64,000 nt of DNA from Microbacterium azadirachtae (GCF_000956505.1 NZ_JYIX01000029.1:62001-126000); one strand, 5' to 3'. Positions 1 to 10,009 are shown, counted from the stretch's first letter. The notes: generated from the sequence alone by a model not told the origin. Made by a program: numbers and translations.

Positions 1-358
1 GCGACCCTGGTGCCGCGCGCATGCAGCGCGGGCACGTACTCGTCGCGCAGAGCACGCCAGTAGTCGGTGTCGGCGGTCGCGCCGGCGTCGAACACCATCG
101 CCACGTCCACCTCGGGCGGAAGATCCGTCATGCGCGTGACATGGGATCGGGGAGGTTCGAGTTCGCGCTCTGCGGCACCGTGACGTCGCGCCAGGTGCGG
201 TAGTACGCCATCGTGAGCGGCTCGGCCGAGCACTGCGACGTGTTCCCGACCGGCGCCGAGCTCGTCTCCGCGAGGGCGGACGGCGCTCCGATGATCGCGA
301 CTCCGGCGATGAGCGCGCCGAGTCCGACGGCGGCTGTCGTGCGTTTCATGCGTGTCAT
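1..358 (-). pseudogene. GH18 endo-beta-N-acetylglucosaminidase, 5' part, frameshifted and cut by window edge
   Basis: The gene starts at ATG 358 and overlaps the GH20 stop (ATGA). A signal peptide of about 30 residues ending in SALA precedes a mature start containing the motif MAYYRTWRDVTVP. This frame stops at 128-130. The next frame, from 133 to the window edge, continues the same protein (MTDLPPEVDVAMVF, then YVPALHARGTRV), so one base is missing relative to an intact gene. The two pieces together resemble the start of secreted GH18 endoglycosidases of the EndoF2/EndoE/EndoS type, which cut between the two core GlcNAc residues of N-glycans. The catalytic DxxDxDxE motif lies outside the window. 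It is either a real frameshift mutation or a sequencing error. Family assignment is by memory of the motifs, moderately sure. Confidence 0.6.
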
Positions 359-1866
359 GCGTGCCTTCTCTCTTCTTCGAGTGGGGTGGCTTCCCCGATC
401 GCGACGTCGAGCGCCGCGAAGTCCTCCAGCGACAGGGCGGATCCCGCGTTCCAGGACCGCTCCGCCATCGCCCGCAGTGGTCCGCGGATCCCCGCGGCGA
501 CCTCGGCCGGGGTCTGCGCCTCCGGCCGGTCCGACCACACGGCGAAGGACGCCCCGAGCAGCAGCGCGGGATAGGGGAGCGCCAGCTCCTGCCGCACGGT
601 GCCCTGCCCGTCCGGTCCCCACAGCGCAGGGAAGAGCCCCGGGTGCCAGGCGGCCTCCCAGATGCGCTCCGCGGTCGGGTAGCGGTAGCCCGCGTTCTCG
701 CCGAGCACGTAGTAGAACAGCGCGTCGTTGACGTTGACCAGCCGGTGGCCGGCGGCGACGGCATCCGCGACCGGACGCATCCCGGCGTTCCAGTTCGTCC
801 ACCAGGTCAGCACGATCTCGGGATCCAGGCGCTCGCTCGCACTGCGCAGCAGGCCGTCGTTCCACGCGCGCGCCTCGAAGCCGCGCTCCCGCAGGTGCAC
901 GGCGACCCGGTTCACGAACGCGGTGAGCAGATCGAACCCGGTGGCCTGCGCGCCGTAGCGCTCCGCCGCAGCCGTCGCGAGCGCGGGGAAGTCGGCCATC
1001 CGGTCGAAGTCCACGAACTCGTCGCCGCCCAGGTTCCAGCGCGTGCTGTGCGGGAACACCGGGATCATGTCGTCGATCAGGGCGAGGGCGAAGCGGACAG
1101 GATCCTCGCGGGTGATGTCGAGGGCGTGATCCGTCGCCAGCCCCGGCGTCTCCGGCAGCCGCAGCTCGGGGTGCGCCGTCAGCACGTGCTGCAGATGACC
1201 GGGCATGTCGAGAGACGGGACCAGGTCGACGTGCAGGTCGCGTGCGGTGGCGACGATGTCCGCGGCCTCGGCACGGCTGATCCGCTCGGCCGAGACGATC
1301 TCGGGGAAGGCTGCCGACTCGAGCCGGAATCCGGGGTTCTCCGAGAAGTGCCACTGGAAGACGTTGACGCCGATGTCCGCGGCGGCGTGCAGCTGCGCGC
1401 GGATCCACTCCGCGGGATAGTGCTTGCGCCCCGCATCGAGGTGCAGGCCGCGTTCGGTGACCGCCGGCGCGGAGTGCACGACCCCCTGCGGGACGGCCCC
1501 CTGTGCGCGGAGGTTGTGCAGCAGCTGCCGCGTGGCCCGGAACACCCCGGCCGCGGACGGGGCGGTCACCACGACGTCGTCGGCCACGTCGATCGTGAAC
1601 GACTCGTCGGCAGGATCACGGGTCGCGAGCGGGCTCAGCCTCAGCCGGATCACCGGATCCGAGACGTCGGCGGCCGCCGCGATCCCGCAGGCCCGCAGCT
1701 CGGCCTCGAGGCGCTCGGCCTCCCGGCGCAGCCCCCGGCTCGCCGCGATCACCCGCACCCGCTCCGGCCTCCACACCCCGCCGGCCGGCTCGAACGCCGT
1801 GGGCTGCGGGATCGCCATCCAGCGCCCTTCGACAGGCTCAGGGCCCGGGCGGCCGGAGGGGCTCAT
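355..1866 (-). CDS. GH20 beta-N-acetylhexosaminidase
   Basis: Predicted 503-residue cytoplasmic glycosidase with no signal peptide. It would remove terminal beta-GlcNAc or GalNAc from imported oligosaccharides by substrate-assisted catalysis. An N-terminal alpha/beta domain is followed by a (beta/alpha)8 domain opening with GLHLDAGRKHY and WHFSENPGFRLES. The catalytic Asp-Glu pair lies in WNLGGDEFVDF near residues 279-282. The ATG at 1866 overlaps the permease stop (ATGA). An alternative ATG at 1818 would exclude a stretch reading RPGPEPVEGRW, which is encoded by a dispersed repeat (1824-1843), so the native protein may begin at MAIPQPT. It is the penultimate gene of the SBP-permease-permease operon, so its substrate probably arrives through that transporter. 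Confidence 0.88.
   Translation of the reverse strand: MSPSGRPGPEPVEGRWMAIPQPTAFEPAGGVWRPERVRVIAASRGLRREAERLEAELRACGIAAAADVSDPVIRLRLSPLATRDPADESFTIDVADDVVVTAPSAAGVFRATRQLLHNLRAQGAVPQGVVHSAPAVTERGLHLDAGRKHYPAEWIRAQLHAAADIGVNVFQWHFSENPGFRLESAAFPEIVSAERISRAEAADIVATARDLHVDLVPSLDMPGHLQHVLTAHPELRLPETPGLATDHALDITREDPVRFALALIDDMIPVFPHSTRWNLGGDEFVDFDRMADFPALATAAAERYGAQATGFDLLTAFVNRVAVHLRERGFEARAWNDGLLRSASERLDPEIVLTWWTNWNAGMRPVADAVAAGHRLVNVNDALFYYVLGENAGYRYPTAERIWEAAWHPGLFPALWGPDGQGTVRQELALPYPALLLGASFAVWSDRPEAQTPAEVAAGIRGPLRAMAERSWNAGSALSLEDFAALDVAIGEATPLEEERRHA
1824..1843. repeat. dispersed REP-like element, family 1, copy 1
   Basis: The sequence GCCCTTCGACAGGCTCAGGG recurs with small changes at 34328-34347 and 63787-63806. 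Here it lies between the two candidate starts of the GH20 gene. Confidence 0.6.
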
Positions 1867-2843
1867 CCCTTGACGCTCCCCTCCTCGACGCCCTTGAAGA
1901 ACTGCTTCTGCAGGACGGCGAAGAGGACGATGATCGGCACGAGCGCGATCATCGTGCCCGCCGCGATCACGCGCGGGTTGGATCCGAAGTTCGAGTTCAG
2001 GTAGTTCATGCCGACCGTGAGCGTGTAGTTCGCCGGATCCGACAGCACCACGAGAGGCCAGAGGAACTCGTCCCAGGCGCCGATGAACGCGAACAGCGCG
2101 ACCACCGAGACCATGCCGCGGATGTTCGGCCACACGATGTGGCGCAGGCGCTGCATCGTGTTCGCGCCGTCGATCGTCGCGGCGTCCAGGGTGTCCGCCG
2201 GGATCATCCGGCAGGCGGCGGCCATGAGCAGCACGTTGATCGCGGCGATCGCACCGGGCAGGAACACGCCCCACAGGGTGTTCGCCAGGCCCAGGGACTT
2301 GACCGTCAGGTACTGGCTCGTCAGCGTGACCTCGCCGGGCAGCAGCAGCGTGGAGAAGAAGATCGCCATGACGATCCCCTTGCCGCGAAACTTCAGGCAC
2401 CCCAGCGCGTAGCCGCCGAGGGTGGCGAAGATCACGTTGGTGATCACGGTGCCGACGCCGACCAGCAGCGAGTTGCGGGCGTAGTCGAGCACCGGGATGG
2501 TGCGGAAGACCTCCGCATAGTGGTCGAGCGTGGGAGCGCTCGGGATGAGGTTCGGCGGGAAGCCGTAGATGTTCTCGGCGGATCCTTTGAACGACGTGGA
2601 CAGCTGCCACAGGAACGGGAACACCATGATCCCGAGGACGACGACGAGCAGCACGTACTTGCCGATCAGGCCGGCCAGGGAGGGCTTCATGATGTCGGCG
2701 GATCCGCGTGTGCGGTACGCCTTCTCGCGCCGCGGCGGACGGGTGCCGCGACTGCGGCCGACCGGATCCTGAGCCGCGTGGAGGGCGGCCGTCGCCTGCT
2801 CCTCGATCACGCCGGCGCTGCCCGGGGTCTGGAAGGAAGTCAT
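1863..2843 (-). CDS. carbohydrate ABC transporter permease, MalG/CUT1 type
   Basis: Inner-membrane permease of 326 residues. After a hydrophilic N-terminus of about 60 residues come six hydrophobic segments. The EAA loop that contacts the ATPase is DAATIDGANTMQRLRHIVWP, with the conserved Gly and final Pro. The first 50 residues are longer than usual for MalG proteins. The start overlaps the end of the upstream permease by 4 bp, and its own stop overlaps the GH20 start, so the genes are translationally coupled. No ATPase gene is in the window; CUT1 systems in actinobacteria commonly share a MsiK/UgpC-type ATPase encoded elsewhere (family knowledge). Substrate is inferred from neighbours to be an N-glycan or other GlcNAc-containing oligosaccharide. 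Confidence 0.9.
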   Translation of the reverse strand: MTSFQTPGSAGVIEEQATAALHAAQDPVGRSRGTRPPRREKAYRTRGSADIMKPSLAGLIGKYVLLVVVLGIMVFPFLWQLSTSFKGSAENIYGFPPNLIPSAPTLDHYAEVFRTIPVLDYARNSLLVGVGTVITNVIFATLGGYALGCLKFRGKGIVMAIFFSTLLLPGEVTLTSQYLTVKSLGLANTLWGVFLPGAIAAINVLLMAAACRMIPADTLDAATIDGANTMQRLRHIVWPNIRGMVSVVALFAFIGAWDEFLWPLVVLSDPANYTLTVGMNYLNSNFGSNPRVIAAGTMIALVPIIVLFAVLQKQFFKGVEEGSVKG

Positions 2844-3811
2844 GCCGTCACCTCCGCACGGTCCTTGGCATCACGGCGCTCGGCGCGCTGCTGCGCACGC
2901 AGGTCGCGGCGCGTGCGACGACCCGCCAGGGCGTCGCGGATCATCTCGCCGTTGTTGGCGATGCCGACGATGGTCAGCGGGATGAGCGTCAGCAGGAACA
3001 GCACGATCGAGATCGCCGAGGCGTAGCCGATCTGGCCGTTCAGACCCTTGCCCATCGACTGGATGAGCATCACCATGCTCATCGACCGGCCTCCCGGACC
3101 GCCGGATCCGGAGGAGAGGATGAACAGCTCGGTGAAGACGCGCACCGCGGCCACGCAGATGAGCACCGAGACGAGCATCATCGGACCGCGGACGCCCGGC
3201 ACGGTCACCGACCAGAACCGGCGCCAGGCGCCGGCGCCGTCCATCGCGGCGGCCTCGTGCAGCTCACGCCCGACGTTCCCGAGGGCGGCCAGGTACACGA
3301 CCATGTAGTAGCCGAGGCCCTTCCACACGGTGAGGCCGATCGCGCAGAAGATGAGCAGCCACCGGTCGGAGAGGAACTCGATCGGCCGGTCCGCCAGGCC
3401 GAAGAACGTCAGCGCCGAGTTGATCGTTCCGGTGCTGGAGAACAGGAACTCCCACACGATCGCGACGACCACGGCCGAGGCGATCACCGGGAAGTAGAAC
3501 GTCGTGCGGAAGAACCCGATCGCCGGAATCTTCGCGCGCACCAGCAGCGCCAGCAGGAGCGGGAGGAAGGTGAGCAGCGGCACGCACACCAGCACGTACA
3601 CGAGCGACGTCGTGAGCGCGTAGCCGAACCGCTCGTCCCCCGCGAGGCGGGTGAAGTTGTCCAGCCCCACGAAGGAGACGGGACGGAGGGGGCGGGCGTC
3701 CGTGAAGGCGAGCACCACCGTGTTCAGGAACGGCCACAGGGCGAAGACGAGCACCCAGACCACACCGGGAAGCACCAGCAGATACGGCGTGTACCAACGC
3801 TGTCTTCTCAT
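2840..3811 (-). CDS. carbohydrate ABC transporter permease, MalF/CUT1 type
   Basis: Permease of 323 residues with six predicted membrane spans and the EAA loop HEAAAMDGAGAWRRFWSVTVP. I chose the ATG at 3811 (MRRQRWYTPY) because a strong AGGAGGGGG ribosome binding site lies about 8 nt upstream. The ATG at 3832 would place that site inside the gene. It pairs with the MalG-type permease through a 4-bp overlap and follows the binding protein after about 30 bp. Together the three form a sugar importer. The Arg-rich C-terminal tail (RRTRRDLRAQQRAERR) is cytoplasmic and of unknown role. Confidence 0.9.
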   Translation of the reverse strand: MRRQRWYTPYLLVLPGVVWVLVFALWPFLNTVVLAFTDARPLRPVSFVGLDNFTRLAGDERFGYALTTSLVYVLVCVPLLTFLPLLLALLVRAKIPAIGFFRTTFYFPVIASAVVVAIVWEFLFSSTGTINSALTFFGLADRPIEFLSDRWLLIFCAIGLTVWKGLGYYMVVYLAALGNVGRELHEAAAMDGAGAWRRFWSVTVPGVRGPMMLVSVLICVAAVRVFTELFILSSGSGGPGGRSMSMVMLIQSMGKGLNGQIGYASAISIVLFLLTLIPLTIVGIANNGEMIRDALAGRRTRRDLRAQQRAERRDAKDRAEVTA

Positions 3812-3840
3812 CTGCTCACCCCCTCCTCTCACTCATCGGG

Positions 3841-5136
3841 TCACTTCGAGACGTTCTGGTTGGCGTAGTCCTGCGCCTTCTTCAGCGCGTCCTTCGCCGT
3901 GATGTCGCCCTTGATCGCGAGCGCGATCTGCTGCTTGGCGTAGTTCTCCATGGAGTCGACGTAGCCGCTGCCCGGTGCGCCGGGGACGCGGGCCTTGTCC
4001 ATCTGCGCCGCCGCGAAGGTCGTCGCCTGGGCCTGCTCCGCGTTCTGCGCGGTGCCGGCGAAGGCGGACGGGTCCTCGTTGGCCTTCTTCGTGCCGGGGA
4101 AGAAGCCGGCGGCGAGCTTCATGAACTCGACCTGGTTCGCGTCGTTCGTGACGTACTCGGCGAAGGCGACCGCGGCGGCAGGGCTCTTCGCGTTCTTGGA
4201 GACGCTGATGCCCTGCACGAACAGCGGCGGCTCGCCGAATCCGCCGGTCACCTTGACCGAGGGAAGCAGTGCCGGCGAGTTGACCGCGAGGTTCTTGTCG
4301 ATGTAGTTCGGGCCGGCGGTCGTCCACGCGACGCTGCCCTTGTTGAAGTTGTCGACGTTGGCGTTGGCCGTGCCGGCGTTCTGCAGCGCCTCGGGGCTGA
4401 CCGCGCCCTCCTTGTACAGCTCGGCGTACCGCTCGACGATCGCCTCGGCCTCGGGGGTGTCGAAGACGAACTTGCCGTCCTTGACGAAGTCGAAGGTCTT
4501 GCCCTGGTCGCTGATGTCGATCTGCAGCGACTTCGGGCTGGGCACGTCGGACAGCGTCGCGATGCCGAGCTTGCCGAGCTTCGACGCGGCGTCCAGCGTC
4601 TCGTCGAACGTCTTCGGCGGAGCGGTGAGTCCGGCCTTGCCGAGCAGGTCCATGTTCCAGTAGTTCAGCTCGGTGCCGAGGTACCACGGGAAGGCGTAGG
4701 TGCCCTCGAGCCCGTCGTAGGTATAGGCCGCGACACCGCCGTCGACGTAGTCGCCGATGATCTTCGAGTCCTTCTTCAGGTCGGCGAGCTGGCCGGCCTT
4801 GGCGAGCTCCTGCGCGAACTCCGGCGGCAGGTTCACGACGTCGGGGAGCTCGTTCGACTCGGCCTGCTGCAGGATCTTGTCCTCGTAGCCGTCGGCGGGC
4901 TGGTCGATCCACTTGACCGTGACGCCGGGGTGCTCCTTCTCGAAGCTCTTCGCGATGTCCTCGAAGTACGGCGTGAACTTGTCGTTCTTCAGCGACCAGG
5001 TCTGGAACGTGACCGTGCCCTTGATCTCGCCGTCGGCGGATCCTCCTCCGGAGGCCGCCCCTCCCCCGGTGCAGGAGGTGAGAGCGAGCGCCGCGACCGC
5101 GGCGATGCCGACGGCGATAGTCGATCGGATCTTCAT
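3841..5136 (-). CDS. extracellular solute-binding lipoprotein of a sugar ABC importer
   Basis: Predicted lipoprotein of 431 residues: signal peptide, lipobox ALTSC with the lipidated Cys at residue 22, then a Gly/Ser-rich linker. The body is a family 1 extracellular binding protein (GTVTFQTWSLKND, FEDIAKSFEKEHPGV, KWIDQPADGYEDKI). It should capture the oligosaccharide on the outer face of the membrane and deliver it to the two permeases downstream. It is the first gene of the minus-strand operon. A GAAGGAGAA ribosome binding site precedes the ATG. The promoter region, shared with the divergent sulfatase, carries a putative LacI operator at 5196-5211. Confidence 0.9.
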   Translation of the reverse strand: MKIRSTIAVGIAAVAALALTSCTGGGAASGGGSADGEIKGTVTFQTWSLKNDKFTPYFEDIAKSFEKEHPGVTVKWIDQPADGYEDKILQQAESNELPDVVNLPPEFAQELAKAGQLADLKKDSKIIGDYVDGGVAAYTYDGLEGTYAFPWYLGTELNYWNMDLLGKAGLTAPPKTFDETLDAASKLGKLGIATLSDVPSPKSLQIDISDQGKTFDFVKDGKFVFDTPEAEAIVERYAELYKEGAVSPEALQNAGTANANVDNFNKGSVAWTTAGPNYIDKNLAVNSPALLPSVKVTGGFGEPPLFVQGISVSKNAKSPAAAVAFAEYVTNDANQVEFMKLAAGFFPGTKKANEDPSAFAGTAQNAEQAQATTFAAAQMDKARVPGAPGSGYVDSMENYAKQQIALAIKGDITAKDALKKAQDYANQNVSK

Positions 5137-5182
5137 GGACGTGTTCTCCTTCGAAGTGTCCCGGGTGCATCGCCGGCCGGCG

Positions 5183-5211
5183 CTGGCATCCCATCACTAA
5201 AACGATATAGT
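5183..5211 (+). promoter_or_regulatory. putative promoter for the sulfatase operon
   Basis: CTGGCA at 5183-5188 and TATAGT at 5206-5211 are separated by 17 bp and resemble sigma-70 -35 and -10 boxes. The -10 box is the right end of the LacI dyad, so repressor binding would block the polymerase. Confidence 0.45.
5196..5211. promoter_or_regulatory. putative LacI-family operator, site 1
   Basis: ACTAAAACGATATAGT is an imperfect dyad with a central CG, as typical for LacI-family operators. It sits between the divergent binding-protein and sulfatase genes. It matches 15 of 16 bases with the reverse complement of 11044-11059 next to the lacI-type gene. I found no third copy in the window. Confidence 0.65.
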
Positions 5212-5308
5212 GTGCCTAGCATGCCACAAGGACGCGGTGTCGTCCAACAGCACCACTCACCGCCGACACGGTGAACCAAATCCCTTCAGCGACTCAAGGA
5301 GGAACGCG

Positions 5309-6736
5309 ATGAGCAGTCCCCGTCGCCCGAACATCGTGTTCGTGCTGACCGACGACCACGCCTCGAATGCGATCGGCTGCTACGGATCGGTCGTGAACAC
5401 CACGCCCGGCATCGACGCGATCGCGGCGGCCGGGATGCGCTTCGACCGCGCTCTGGTGGAGAACGCGCTGTGCACGCCGAGCCGCGCGGCGTTCCTCACC
5501 GGCACCTACAGCCACACCAGCGCCGTCACCACGCTCGCCACGCATCTGACGAACGACCACGAGACCTTCATCACGGCGCTCAAGGCGGCGGGGTACCGCA
5601 CCGCGATGTTCGGCAAGTGGCACCTCGGCCACGGCCCCGAGCACGATCCCGTGGGCTTCGACCACTGGGAGGTGCTGCCGGATCAGGGCGAGTACTTCGA
5701 TCCCGAGTTCTTCACGCCGGACGGCCCGGTGCGCCGCGAGGGCTACGTCACCGACATCATCACCGACCACGCGCTGGCGTGGATGGAGGCGCAGGGCGAC
5801 GAGCCCTACTGCGTGCTGGTGTGGCACAAGGCCCCGCACCGCCCCTGGCTTCCGCATCCGCGGCACGCGGACCTGTTCACGGATCCGATCCCGCTGCCGC
5901 CCACCTTCGACGACGACTACGACGGCCGCGGCACCCCCGCGCACCACGCCACGATGCGCATCGCCGACTACCTCACGGACATCGACCTCAAGGAGGATCC
6001 GCCCGCCGAGCTCGGCTACGCCGAGCGCGCGGTGTGGAAGTACCAGCGCTACATGCAGGACTACCTGCGCTGCGTCGCTGCGGTGGACGAGGGCGTGCAG
6101 GCGCTCACCGACTTCCTTCACGAGAAGGGCCGGTTCGACGACACGGTCACGATCTATGCGTCCGACCAGGGCTTCTACCTCGGCGAGCACGGCTGGTTCG
6201 ACAAGCGGTTCATGTACGAGGAGTCGCTGCGGATGCCGCTCGTGCTCAGCTACCCTGCCCGCGTCGCGGCCGGCGGGAGCACGGAGGCGCTCGTCTCGAA
6301 CGTCGACATCGCGCAGACCCTGCTCGACTTCGCCGGGGTCGCAGCGCCCGAGGGCATGCAGGGCCGCAGCCTCGTGGAGCTCCTGACCGCGGCGGATCCG
6401 ACTCCCGTGCGCGACGCCCACTACTACCGGTTCTACGAGCACGACGATCACATGCACCATGTCTGGGCGCACTACGGCGTGCGCACCGACCGCTACAAGC
6501 TGATCTACTACTACGCCGACGGAATGGGGCTGCCCAATACGGGCAACACGTCCTATCCTCCGGAGTGGGAGCTCTTCGACCTCGAGAAGGATCCGTACGA
6601 GCTCACCAGCGTGCATCTCGATCCCGCGTACGCCGACATCCGGCGTGAGCTCACCCTGAAGCTGTGGGATCTCCAGCAGGACCTCGGCGATTCCCCCCAC
6701 CCGCGCCAGCCCGTCCCGGAAGGACGTACTCGATGA
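5309..6736 (+). CDS. sulfatase, formylglycine type (GlcNAc-6-sulfatase-like)
   Basis: Sulfatase of 475 residues with no signal peptide, so probably cytoplasmic. The signature [11 protein letters not shown] gives a formylglycine Cys at residue 55. Metal ligands are in [10 protein letters not shown] near the N-terminus and in [15 protein letters not shown]. The last motif and the bulk of the C-terminal half resemble N-acetylglucosamine-6-sulfatases and mucin-desulfating sulfatases, so removal of 6-sulfate from GlcNAc is a reasonable guess; the exact subfamily cannot be fixed by eye. The ATG at 5309 has an AAGGAGG site 7 nt upstream. It is the first gene of a three-gene plus-strand operon under a putative LacI operator. 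Activation needs a formylglycine-generating enzyme, which is not in the window. Confidence 0.88.
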   Translation: MSSPRRPNIVFVLTDDHASNAIGCYGSVVNTTPGIDAIAAAGMRFDRALVENALCTPSRAAFLTGTYSHTSAVTTLATHLTNDHETFITALKAAGYRTAMFGKWHLGHGPEHDPVGFDHWEVLPDQGEYFDPEFFTPDGPVRREGYVTDIITDHALAWMEAQGDEPYCVLVWHKAPHRPWLPHPRHADLFTDPIPLPPTFDDDYDGRGTPAHHATMRIADYLTDIDLKEDPPAELGYAERAVWKYQRYMQDYLRCVAAVDEGVQALTDFLHEKGRFDDTVTIYASDQGFYLGEHGWFDKRFMYEESLRMPLVLSYPARVAAGGSTEALVSNVDIAQTLLDFAGVAAPEGMQGRSLVELLTAADPTPVRDAHYYRFYEHDDHMHHVWAHYGVRTDRYKLIYYYADGMGLPNTGNTSYPPEWELFDLEKDPYELTSVHLDPAYADIRRELTLKLWDLQQDLGDSPHPRQPVPEGRTR

Positions 6737-8091
6737 CCCTCGGCACCGACGCCGCACACTCCGCCGTCCCGAGCGGAGCCGCCCCGCTGCGGTTCGGCGC
6801 GAACTACACGCCGTCGAAGGAGTGGATGCACTCCTGGCTCGACCTCGACCTCGAGGTCGTGCGGCGCGACTTCGCCGGGCTCGCCGCGCTCGGACTCGAC
6901 CATGTGCGGATCTTCCCGCTGTGGCCGGTGCTGCAGCCGAACCGGACCCTCATCCGGGAGAAGGCGGTCGCCGACGTCCGCGCCGTGGTCGACGTCGCCG
7001 CCGAGTTCGGCATGGACGCGAGCGTCGACGTGATCCAGGGCCATCTGTCGAGCTTCGACTTCATCCCGTCGTGGCTGTTCACCTGGCACGACAAGAACAT
7101 GTTCACGCACCCCCAGGCGCTGAGCGGGCAGGTCGCGCTCGTGGAGCGCCTCGGCGAGGCCCTGCACGACGCCCCGAACTTCCTCGGCTTCACGCTCGGC
7201 AACGAGGTGAACCAGTTCTCCGCGGCCGTGCACCCGCACCCGTGGCCCGTGACGCCCGATGAGGCCGCGGCCTGGCTCACCGCGCTGCTGGACGCGGCGG
7301 AGCGCTCCGCTCCGAGGCTCCCGCACGTGCACAGCGAGTACGACGCGGCCTGGTACATGGACGGCCATGGCTTCGTGCCGGCGCACGCCAGCCGCATCGG
7401 CGCCATGACGACCGTGCACTCGTGGATCTTCAACGGCACCGCCCAGCGCTACGGCGGGCGGAGCGCGGCGAGCGACCGGCACGCCGAGTACATGATCGAG
7501 CTGTCTCGCGCCTTCGCGACGGATCCGCACCGTCCGGTCTGGCTGCAGGAGGTCGGCGCCCCGTCGAACTGCCTGACCCCCGAGCAGACCCCCGACTTCC
7601 TCGAGGCGACGGTGCGTGCGGCGGCGCGCACCGAGAACCTCTGGGGCGTGACCTGGTGGTGCTCCCATGACGTGGGCCGCGAACTCGCCGACTACCCCGA
7701 GCTCGAATACTCCCTCGGCCTGATCGACCAGAAGGGCGAGGCCAAGCCCATCGGGCGGCGCTTCGCGGAGATCATCCCCGAGCTGCGCGCGCGGCAGCAG
7801 GCGCCGGCCCGCACGACGGCGATCGTGATCGAGGTCGACGCGGACGAGATCCCGGTCAGCCGTGCCGCAATGAGCCCGGGGGGCGCCATCTTCCAGGCGT
7901 GGGTGGACGCCTGCGGGTCCGCTCTCGACGTGACCTTCGTCACCTCGCGCACCGCGGCGGATCCGGCCGACCTCGCCGCGCGCGGGATCACCGACCTGAT
8001 CCGTCCCGATCTGAGCACCGGATCCGGGAGCTACTCCTCCAACAACACCGTCGTCGACGGTGCGGAGGACGCCGCGGAGGTCTCCGCATGA
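6733..8091 (+). CDS. GH5-like clan-A glycoside hydrolase, possible N-glycan core beta-mannosidase
   Basis: Cytoplasmic protein of 452 residues with a (beta/alpha)8 clan-A layout. [15 protein letters not shown] opens the barrel. TLGNEVNQF gives the probable acid/base Glu158 after Asn157, and VWLQEVG gives the probable nucleophile Glu273. It starts at ATG 6733, overlapping the sulfatase stop, and its own stop overlaps the next sulfatase start. Established knowledge: GH5 subfamily 18 of bifidobacteria includes beta-mannosidases acting on the Man-beta-1,4-GlcNAc core of N-glycans, found beside alpha-mannosidases and hexosaminidases. The neighbourhood here is similar, so I infer that activity, but the subfamily is not proven. 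The last 90 residues, ending in a Ser/Gly/Asn-rich tail, are not clearly catalytic. Confidence 0.7.
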   Translation: MTLGTDAAHSAVPSGAAPLRFGANYTPSKEWMHSWLDLDLEVVRRDFAGLAALGLDHVRIFPLWPVLQPNRTLIREKAVADVRAVVDVAAEFGMDASVDVIQGHLSSFDFIPSWLFTWHDKNMFTHPQALSGQVALVERLGEALHDAPNFLGFTLGNEVNQFSAAVHPHPWPVTPDEAAAWLTALLDAAERSAPRLPHVHSEYDAAWYMDGHGFVPAHASRIGAMTTVHSWIFNGTAQRYGGRSAASDRHAEYMIELSRAFATDPHRPVWLQEVGAPSNCLTPEQTPDFLEATVRAAARTENLWGVTWWCSHDVGRELADYPELEYSLGLIDQKGEAKPIGRRFAEIIPELRARQQAPARTTAIVIEVDADEIPVSRAAMSPGGAIFQAWVDACGSALDVTFVTSRTAADPADLAARGITDLIRPDLSTGSGSYSSNNTVVDGAEDAAEVSA

Positions 8092-9389
8092 CCCGGCCGA
8101 ACATCGTCGTGATCTACGCCGACGATCTCGGCTACGGCGATGTCGGCTGCTTCGGCGGCGACGACGTCCTCACTCCGCATCTGGACCGGCTGGCCGCACG
8201 CGGGGTGCGGCTGACGAACTGGTACTCGAACTCGCCCGTCTGCTCGCCGTCCCGCGCGGCGCTGCTGACGGGGCGCCACCCGGTGCACGCCGGAGTGCAG
8301 GAGATCCTCGGCGGGAAGCGCGGCACCGCAGGGCTGCCCGCGCAGCCGACGCTCGCCTCCCGCCTGCAGGACGAGGGGTACCGCACGGGGATCTTCGGCA
8401 AGTGGCACCTCGGCACGGGCTCCGGTTACCGCCCGCTCGACCGGGGCTTCGAGCAGCACTTCGGCTTCCTCGCCGGCTGCGTGGACTATTACTCGCACAT
8501 CTTCTACTGGGGCCAGGGCCAGAACCCGGTACACGACCTGTGGGACGACGAGCGCGAGGTGTACGACAACGGCCGCTACCTCACCGAGGTCATCGCGGAG
8601 AAGGCCGCGGACTTCATCGGCGCGAACGCCGCGGATCCGTTCCTCTGCTACGTGCCGTTCAACGCTCCGCACTATCCGATGCACGCACCGAAGGAGTACG
8701 TCGACCGCTTCCCGGACCTGCCAGACGATCGCCGCATCATGGCGGCGATGATCGCTGCCATGGACGACGGCGTGGGCCGCATCCTGGATGCGCTCGACGA
8801 GGCGGGGATCGCGGACGACACGATCGTGTTCTTCTCGTCTGACAACGGCCCCTCCACCGAGAGTCGCAACTGGCTGAACGGCGAGGAGATCGACTACCAG
8901 GGCGGATCCACCGGCGGCCTGCGCGGCAACAAGGGCTCGCTGTACGAGGGCGGGATCAGGGTGCCCGCGATCGTCTCCTGGCCCGGAGCGCTGCCGCGGG
9001 GTGCGGAGTGGGCGGAGCCGGGCGCGATGACCGACATCGTGCCCACCGTGCTCGAGGCGATCGGCGCTCCGGCGGCGGACGACGCCGACGGCACGAGCGT
9101 GCTGGCCGCGCTCCGCGCGCTCGAACCGCTTCCGGCGGAGCGCACGCTGTTCTGGGAGTACGGTCCTCAGCTGGCCGCCCGCCGCGGGCCCTGGAAGCTC
9201 ACGACGTCGCCCCGGGAGCACCTCGGCGGGCCGTTCGTGCTCGGCGCCAGCGTCCTCGCGAACCTCGACGAGGATCCGGCCGAGACCGTGGATCTGTCCG
9301 CGCAGCACCCCGAGATCGCGGACGCGCTGCGCGCCGAGCTCGAGGAGTGGGCGCGGAGCTTCGGCTGGGATCCGGCGCCCTGGCTGTGA
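8088..9389 (+). CDS. sulfatase, arylsulfatase-like formylglycine type
   Basis: Second sulfatase of the operon, 433 residues and without a signal peptide. The formylglycine Cys is at residue 52 in [12 protein letters not shown]. Metal-binding Asp residues lie in [12 protein letters not shown] and in [21 protein letters not shown] and the [20 protein letters not shown] motif are typical of arylsulfatase A and GalNAc-sulfatase types. It is distinct from the first sulfatase, so the two probably attack different sulfate positions or sugars. It starts at ATG 8088 inside the GH5 stop (ATGA). It ends 12 bp before the convergent nucleotidyltransferase stop. Confidence 0.88.
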   Translation: MTRPNIVVIYADDLGYGDVGCFGGDDVLTPHLDRLAARGVRLTNWYSNSPVCSPSRAALLTGRHPVHAGVQEILGGKRGTAGLPAQPTLASRLQDEGYRTGIFGKWHLGTGSGYRPLDRGFEQHFGFLAGCVDYYSHIFYWGQGQNPVHDLWDDEREVYDNGRYLTEVIAEKAADFIGANAADPFLCYVPFNAPHYPMHAPKEYVDRFPDLPDDRRIMAAMIAAMDDGVGRILDALDEAGIADDTIVFFSSDNGPSTESRNWLNGEEIDYQGGSTGGLRGNKGSLYEGGIRVPAIVSWPGALPRGAEWAEPGAMTDIVPTVLEAIGAPAADDADGTSVLAALRALEPLPAERTLFWEYGPQLAARRGPWKLTTSPREHLGGPFVLGASVLANLDEDPAETVDLSAQHPEIADALRAELEEWARSFGWDPAPWL

Positions 9390-9401
9390 GCGCCGGGCAG
9401 G

Positions 9402-9887
9402 TCAGCCCTGGCCGTTGACCCGCTCGGCCTCCTTGGCCGCGACGATCTTGCGCAGGCCGGAGCTGGAGAACCGGTGGTCGCGACTGTTGAAGTACAGCTC
9501 GATCCCGGCCTCTTCGCAGTACGCGCGGCCGGTGAAGTCCCGGTCCTCGTACTCGTCGCCGACGATGCGCACGTCGAGCTTGAAGGAGCGGAGGATGTCC
9601 TCGAGGTCCTGCTCGGTCGAGTACGGGACGATCTCGTCGACATACTCGCAGCCGCGCAGCTGGATGTAGCGCTCGACCACCGTCTGGGTGGGAGCGTTCT
9701 TCTCCGGGCGGTCCAGGGTGGGATCCATCTGCAGGCCGCAGATGAGGTAGTCGCACTGCCGCTTGGCCTCGGCGAGCATCATGATGTGCCCCGCGTGCAG
9801 CAGGTCGAAGGTGGAGAAGGTGATCCCCACGCGCGGCCCCGGGTTGTAGTCCTGGTGCTTCTTCGCGTTCACGGCGTCCGGCGTCAT
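9402..9887 (-). CDS. cytidylyltransferase-like protein (glycerol-3-phosphate cytidylyltransferase family)
   Basis: Protein of 161 residues with the nucleotidyltransferase fold. The HxGH motif is in TFDLLHAGHIMMLAEAKRQC. The GLQMDPT and VERYIQLRGCEYVDEIVP stretches are usual for TagD/RfaE-type enzymes, but the C-terminal RFSSSGLRKI replaces the typical RTxGISTT motif. It would transfer CMP or AMP to a small phosphorylated substrate; which one is unknown. The ATG at 9887 has AGAGGA upstream. An earlier in-frame reading up to 10157 has no convincing start. It lies between the sulfatase operon (convergent) and the LacI gene (same strand, 122 bp gap), and may not belong to the glycan locus. Confidence 0.75.
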   Translation of the reverse strand: MTPDAVNAKKHQDYNPGPRVGITFSTFDLLHAGHIMMLAEAKRQCDYLICGLQMDPTLDRPEKNAPTQTVVERYIQLRGCEYVDEIVPYSTEQDLEDILRSFKLDVRIVGDEYEDRDFTGRAYCEEAGIELYFNSRDHRFSSSGLRKIVAAKEAERVNGQG

Positions 9888-10009
9888 CAGCGAATTCCTC
9901 TCGTCGGCCCAGAGCACTCTATCGAACGGGTCGGGACCGTCCCTGGGCGCGCGTTCCATCGCCGCGCCTGCCCGATGCGTCGTTCGCCGCGCGCCGCGGC
10001 CGCCGCGTC

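Noticed and set aside
355..2610. A 751-codon minus-strand frame extending GH20 upstream over the permease
   Set aside because: The upstream part overlaps the MalG-type permease and reads as Arg/His-rich shadow; the GH20 protein starts at 1866 or 1818.
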